Assembly (NCBI GenBank): GCA_013375475.1
Contig: JABXKD010000015.1
Coordinates: 1 to 53,065 of the forward strand
DNA: 53,065 nucleotides
Reading direction: 5' to 3'
DNA from: Promethearchaeota archaeon
GTDB taxonomy: Archaea; Asgardarchaeota; Lokiarchaeia; Sigyniarchaeales; SOKP01
Shown: positions 51,416-53,065 of the stretch, one piece after another
How the letters are laid out: each line of letters begins with the position of its first letter
How positions within the stretch are numbered: position 1 is the first letter of the stretch
Notes under the pieces: model-generated
Told to the model about the DNA's origin: nothing
Seen by the model: the letters and a program-made list of their open reading frames with translations, nothing else
The model's database searches: none
Made by a program: the position numbers and the translations under genes

Positions 51416-53065
51416 CTAAACTACTTCAAGGTCGTTTTCACAATGAGGACAGTAGAGAGGCAGAGTTTCTTCACATGGTTCTAAATCATCGTTACTAAGC
51501 ATTTTTCTCCAACAAACTAATTTTCCTTCTTTTTCAATCATATCACGTCCATGATGTTGGGGTATGATATTTTTAGTTTCACAAGTTTTGCAAATGATGT
51601 TTTTCGCATCACTTTCTAAATGTTCTACCGAGATGTCTTTAAATTTCGTTCTATATCTGAATATTGTCATTCCGTTAATTAATACTAAGAGGGAAACACC
51701 CATATCTCCTATTCCAACAGCAAGCCAAAGCGTCATTAAACCAATAACGGTTAAAATTGCGAATGTGACTTTAACGATAATCGATGTCCATATATTTTGT
51801 CTTATGATTCTATTAGTCTTCTTTGTAATATCAAAGAACGTCACTATTTTTTTCAAATCATCACTCATCACAATAACATCCGCTGTTTCTAAAGTTAAAT
51901 CTGTTGCCGAAGCTCCAATCGCAATTCCAAGATCTGATAACGCTAGAGCAGGAGCATCGTTTATACCATCACCTACCATCGCAACACCTTTATATTTTTT
52001 CTTTAATTCTTTAATTTCCTCTAGTTTCTGATCTGGAAGTAATTCACCATAGGAAGTATCGATATCCAAGCACGCACCAATAGTGTTACACACTAATTGA
52101 TTATCCCCTGAGATTATAGCTGATTTAAATCCTCGCTTTTTCAAACCATCGACTAAAAGAGGTGCTGATACTCTTAAAACATCTCGTATAGTGATAATTC
52201 CCAAAATTTTGTTGTTAGTTCCAAGTAATATCGGTATTGTTCCGGATAGTTCGATATCTTCAAAGATTTCTTCAGGAAGGTTAAATTTTAGTTCTTCAAG
52301 ATATTTTTTGCTTCCAACAAAATAAGTGTGTCCGTGAATTTCACCTTTAATACCTCTACCTTTGGAGATCTTAAAAGAATCAACTGTATATAAGGATAAA
52401 TCCATATATTTCGCCTGATTAACTATAGCTTTTCCAATTGGATGCTCCGAAAGAACCTCCAAACTCGCAGCTATTTTTATAATCTCTTGTTTATCGAGAG
52501 AATACTCATAAACATCAAAAACTTTTAAGTTCCCTTCGGTTAGAGTTCCAGTCTTGTCAAAAGCGATTAATTCAATCGAGTTTGCTTTTTCTATATATTT
52601 ATTTCCCTTAACAAGTATTCCTTCCTTTGCTAATTTTGTTAGAGCTGCTATGTTAGCTAGCGGAGTAGATAATGTGAGAGCGCAAGGACAAGAAACAACC
52701 AATAATATAAGCCCTCGGTAAAACCATGTGTTAAAATCTAAACTAAATAATAATGGGGGTATAAACATTACGAGAAGTGAACTAATTAATATGATAGGAG
52801 TATAATACCTGGCAAACTTCTCTATGAATCTTTCATTTTTACTCTTATTTTGACGAGCTAATTTGATACTCTCGGCTATTTTTGCGACTACGGTATTTGA
52901 GCTTTCTCTAATTACTTCTATATCGATAAAACTATCGCTATTCATACTAGCAGCATATATTTCATCGTTAATACTTTTAAAAACCGGAAGAGACTCCCCT
53001 GTTATTGCACTTTCATCGAGATAAGATTCACCTTTGACAATTTTTCCATCTATTGGTACTTTCAT
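51416..53065 (-). CDS. P1B-type Zn/Cd-transporting ATPase, N-terminus beyond window
   Basis: The C-terminal 549 residues of a heavy-metal pump; the frame stays open to the right edge, so the first membrane helices and any N-terminal metal domain are missing. Seen: ESAITGESLPV (actuator), SCPCALTLSTPLA (membrane metal site), phosphorylation DKTGTLTEG, SEHPIGKAI, GDGINDAPALALSDLGIAIG, and GDMGVSLLVLINGMTIFR, whose Asp marks the Zn/Cd/Pb subgroup. Oddly, the chain ends with a soluble Cys/His tail (CKTCETKNIIPQHHGRDMIE ... CWRK ... LYCPHCENDLEVV) that looks like a treble-clef or ribbon and may sense or bind the metal. Confidence 0.93.
   Translation of the reverse strand: MKVPIDGKIVKGESYLDESAITGESLPVFKSINDEIYAASMNSDSFIDIEVIRESSNTVVAKIAESIKLARQNKSKNERFIEKFARYYTPIILISSLLVMFIPPLLFSLDFNTWFYRGLILLVVSCPCALTLSTPLANIAALTKLAKEGILVKGNKYIEKANSIELIAFDKTGTLTEGNLKVFDVYEYSLDKQEIIKIAASLEVLSEHPIGKAIVNQAKYMDLSLYTVDSFKISKGRGIKGEIHGHTYFVGSKKYLEELKFNLPEEIFEDIELSGTIPILLGTNNKILGIITIRDVLRVSAPLLVDGLKKRGFKSAIISGDNQLVCNTIGACLDIDTSYGELLPDQKLEEIKELKKKYKGVAMVGDGINDAPALALSDLGIAIGASATDLTLETADVIVMSDDLKKIVTFFDITKKTNRIIRQNIWTSIIVKVTFAILTVIGLMTLWLAVGIGDMGVSLLVLINGMTIFRYRTKFKDISVEHLESDAKNIICKTCETKNIIPQHHGRDMIEKEGKLVCWRKMLSNDDLEPCEETLPLYCPHCENDLEVV

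Noticed and set aside
51564..52031. 155-codon reading frame opposite the P-type ATPase
   Set aside because: It is antisense to the phosphorylation/nucleotide domain of an unmistakable ATPase and has no family features.

Overview
The window looks like a low-GC Asgard (Promethearchaeota) archaeon. Three features point that way: a Roadblock/LC7 domain fused to a Rab/Arf-like small GTPase (33246-34235), a gelsolin-like protein (49413-50162), and a pair of seven-helix membrane proteins with a Roadblock/longin-like tail (37446-39799). Archaeal lipid genes (geranylgeranyl reductase, isopentenyl phosphate kinase, type 2 IPP isomerase), a tRNA-Leu gene without encoded CCA, and short or leaderless TATA-driven starts fit this. 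The lineage within Asgard cannot be fixed from this sequence alone.

Left edge (1-3534): the start of an unknown beta-sandwich/helical protein; a cis-prenyltransferase whose most conserved motif (Asp-Gly/Asn-Arg-Arg-Trp) is split by a 30-base hairpin with stops; and a seven-helix membrane protein with a cytosolic TIR domain.

Centre left (3535-24994): an isoprenoid supercluster. It encodes nearly every step from acetoacetyl-CoA to C20 lipids by the archaeal (anhydromevalonate phosphate) mevalonate route: two HMG-CoA synthases, class II HMG-CoA reductase, mevalonate kinase, both subunits of aconitase-X type phosphomevalonate dehydratase, a UbiD-type decarboxylase with the UbiX that makes its prenyl-FMN, isopentenyl phosphate kinase, type 2 isomerase, a trans-prenyl diphosphate synthase and geranylgeranyl reductase. 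A mevalonate-diphosphate-decarboxylase-like gene is also present, but no phosphomevalonate kinase. Woven into this is a carotenoid set: CrtB, CrtI, CrtYcd cyclase, CrtD-like desaturase, CruF-like hydratase and CrtZ. This is the set Flavobacteria use for monocyclic hydroxy-carotenoids of the saproxanthin type, so that is the product I predict.

Centre right (25304-41584): GH38 alpha-mannosidase, an alkaline-phosphatase-superfamily phosphodiesterase, a SelB/EF-Tu-like protein without a P-loop, two DNA methyltransferases, the Roadblock-GTPase fusion, two tandem micro-ORFs, TrmO, the two seven-helix/Roadblock-like proteins and a GPH-family sugar symporter.

Right (41601-53065): a PLP-dependent Cys/Met lyase, two MttB-family methyltransferases without pyrrolysine flanking a corrinoid protein (a methylotrophic module), an ADP-forming acyl-CoA synthetase alpha-type protein, a VTT/DedA membrane protein, the gelsolin-like protein with a coupled 50-residue membrane ORF, an alpha/beta hydrolase, tRNA-Leu(CAG), and a Zn/Cd-type P-type ATPase that runs off the right edge.
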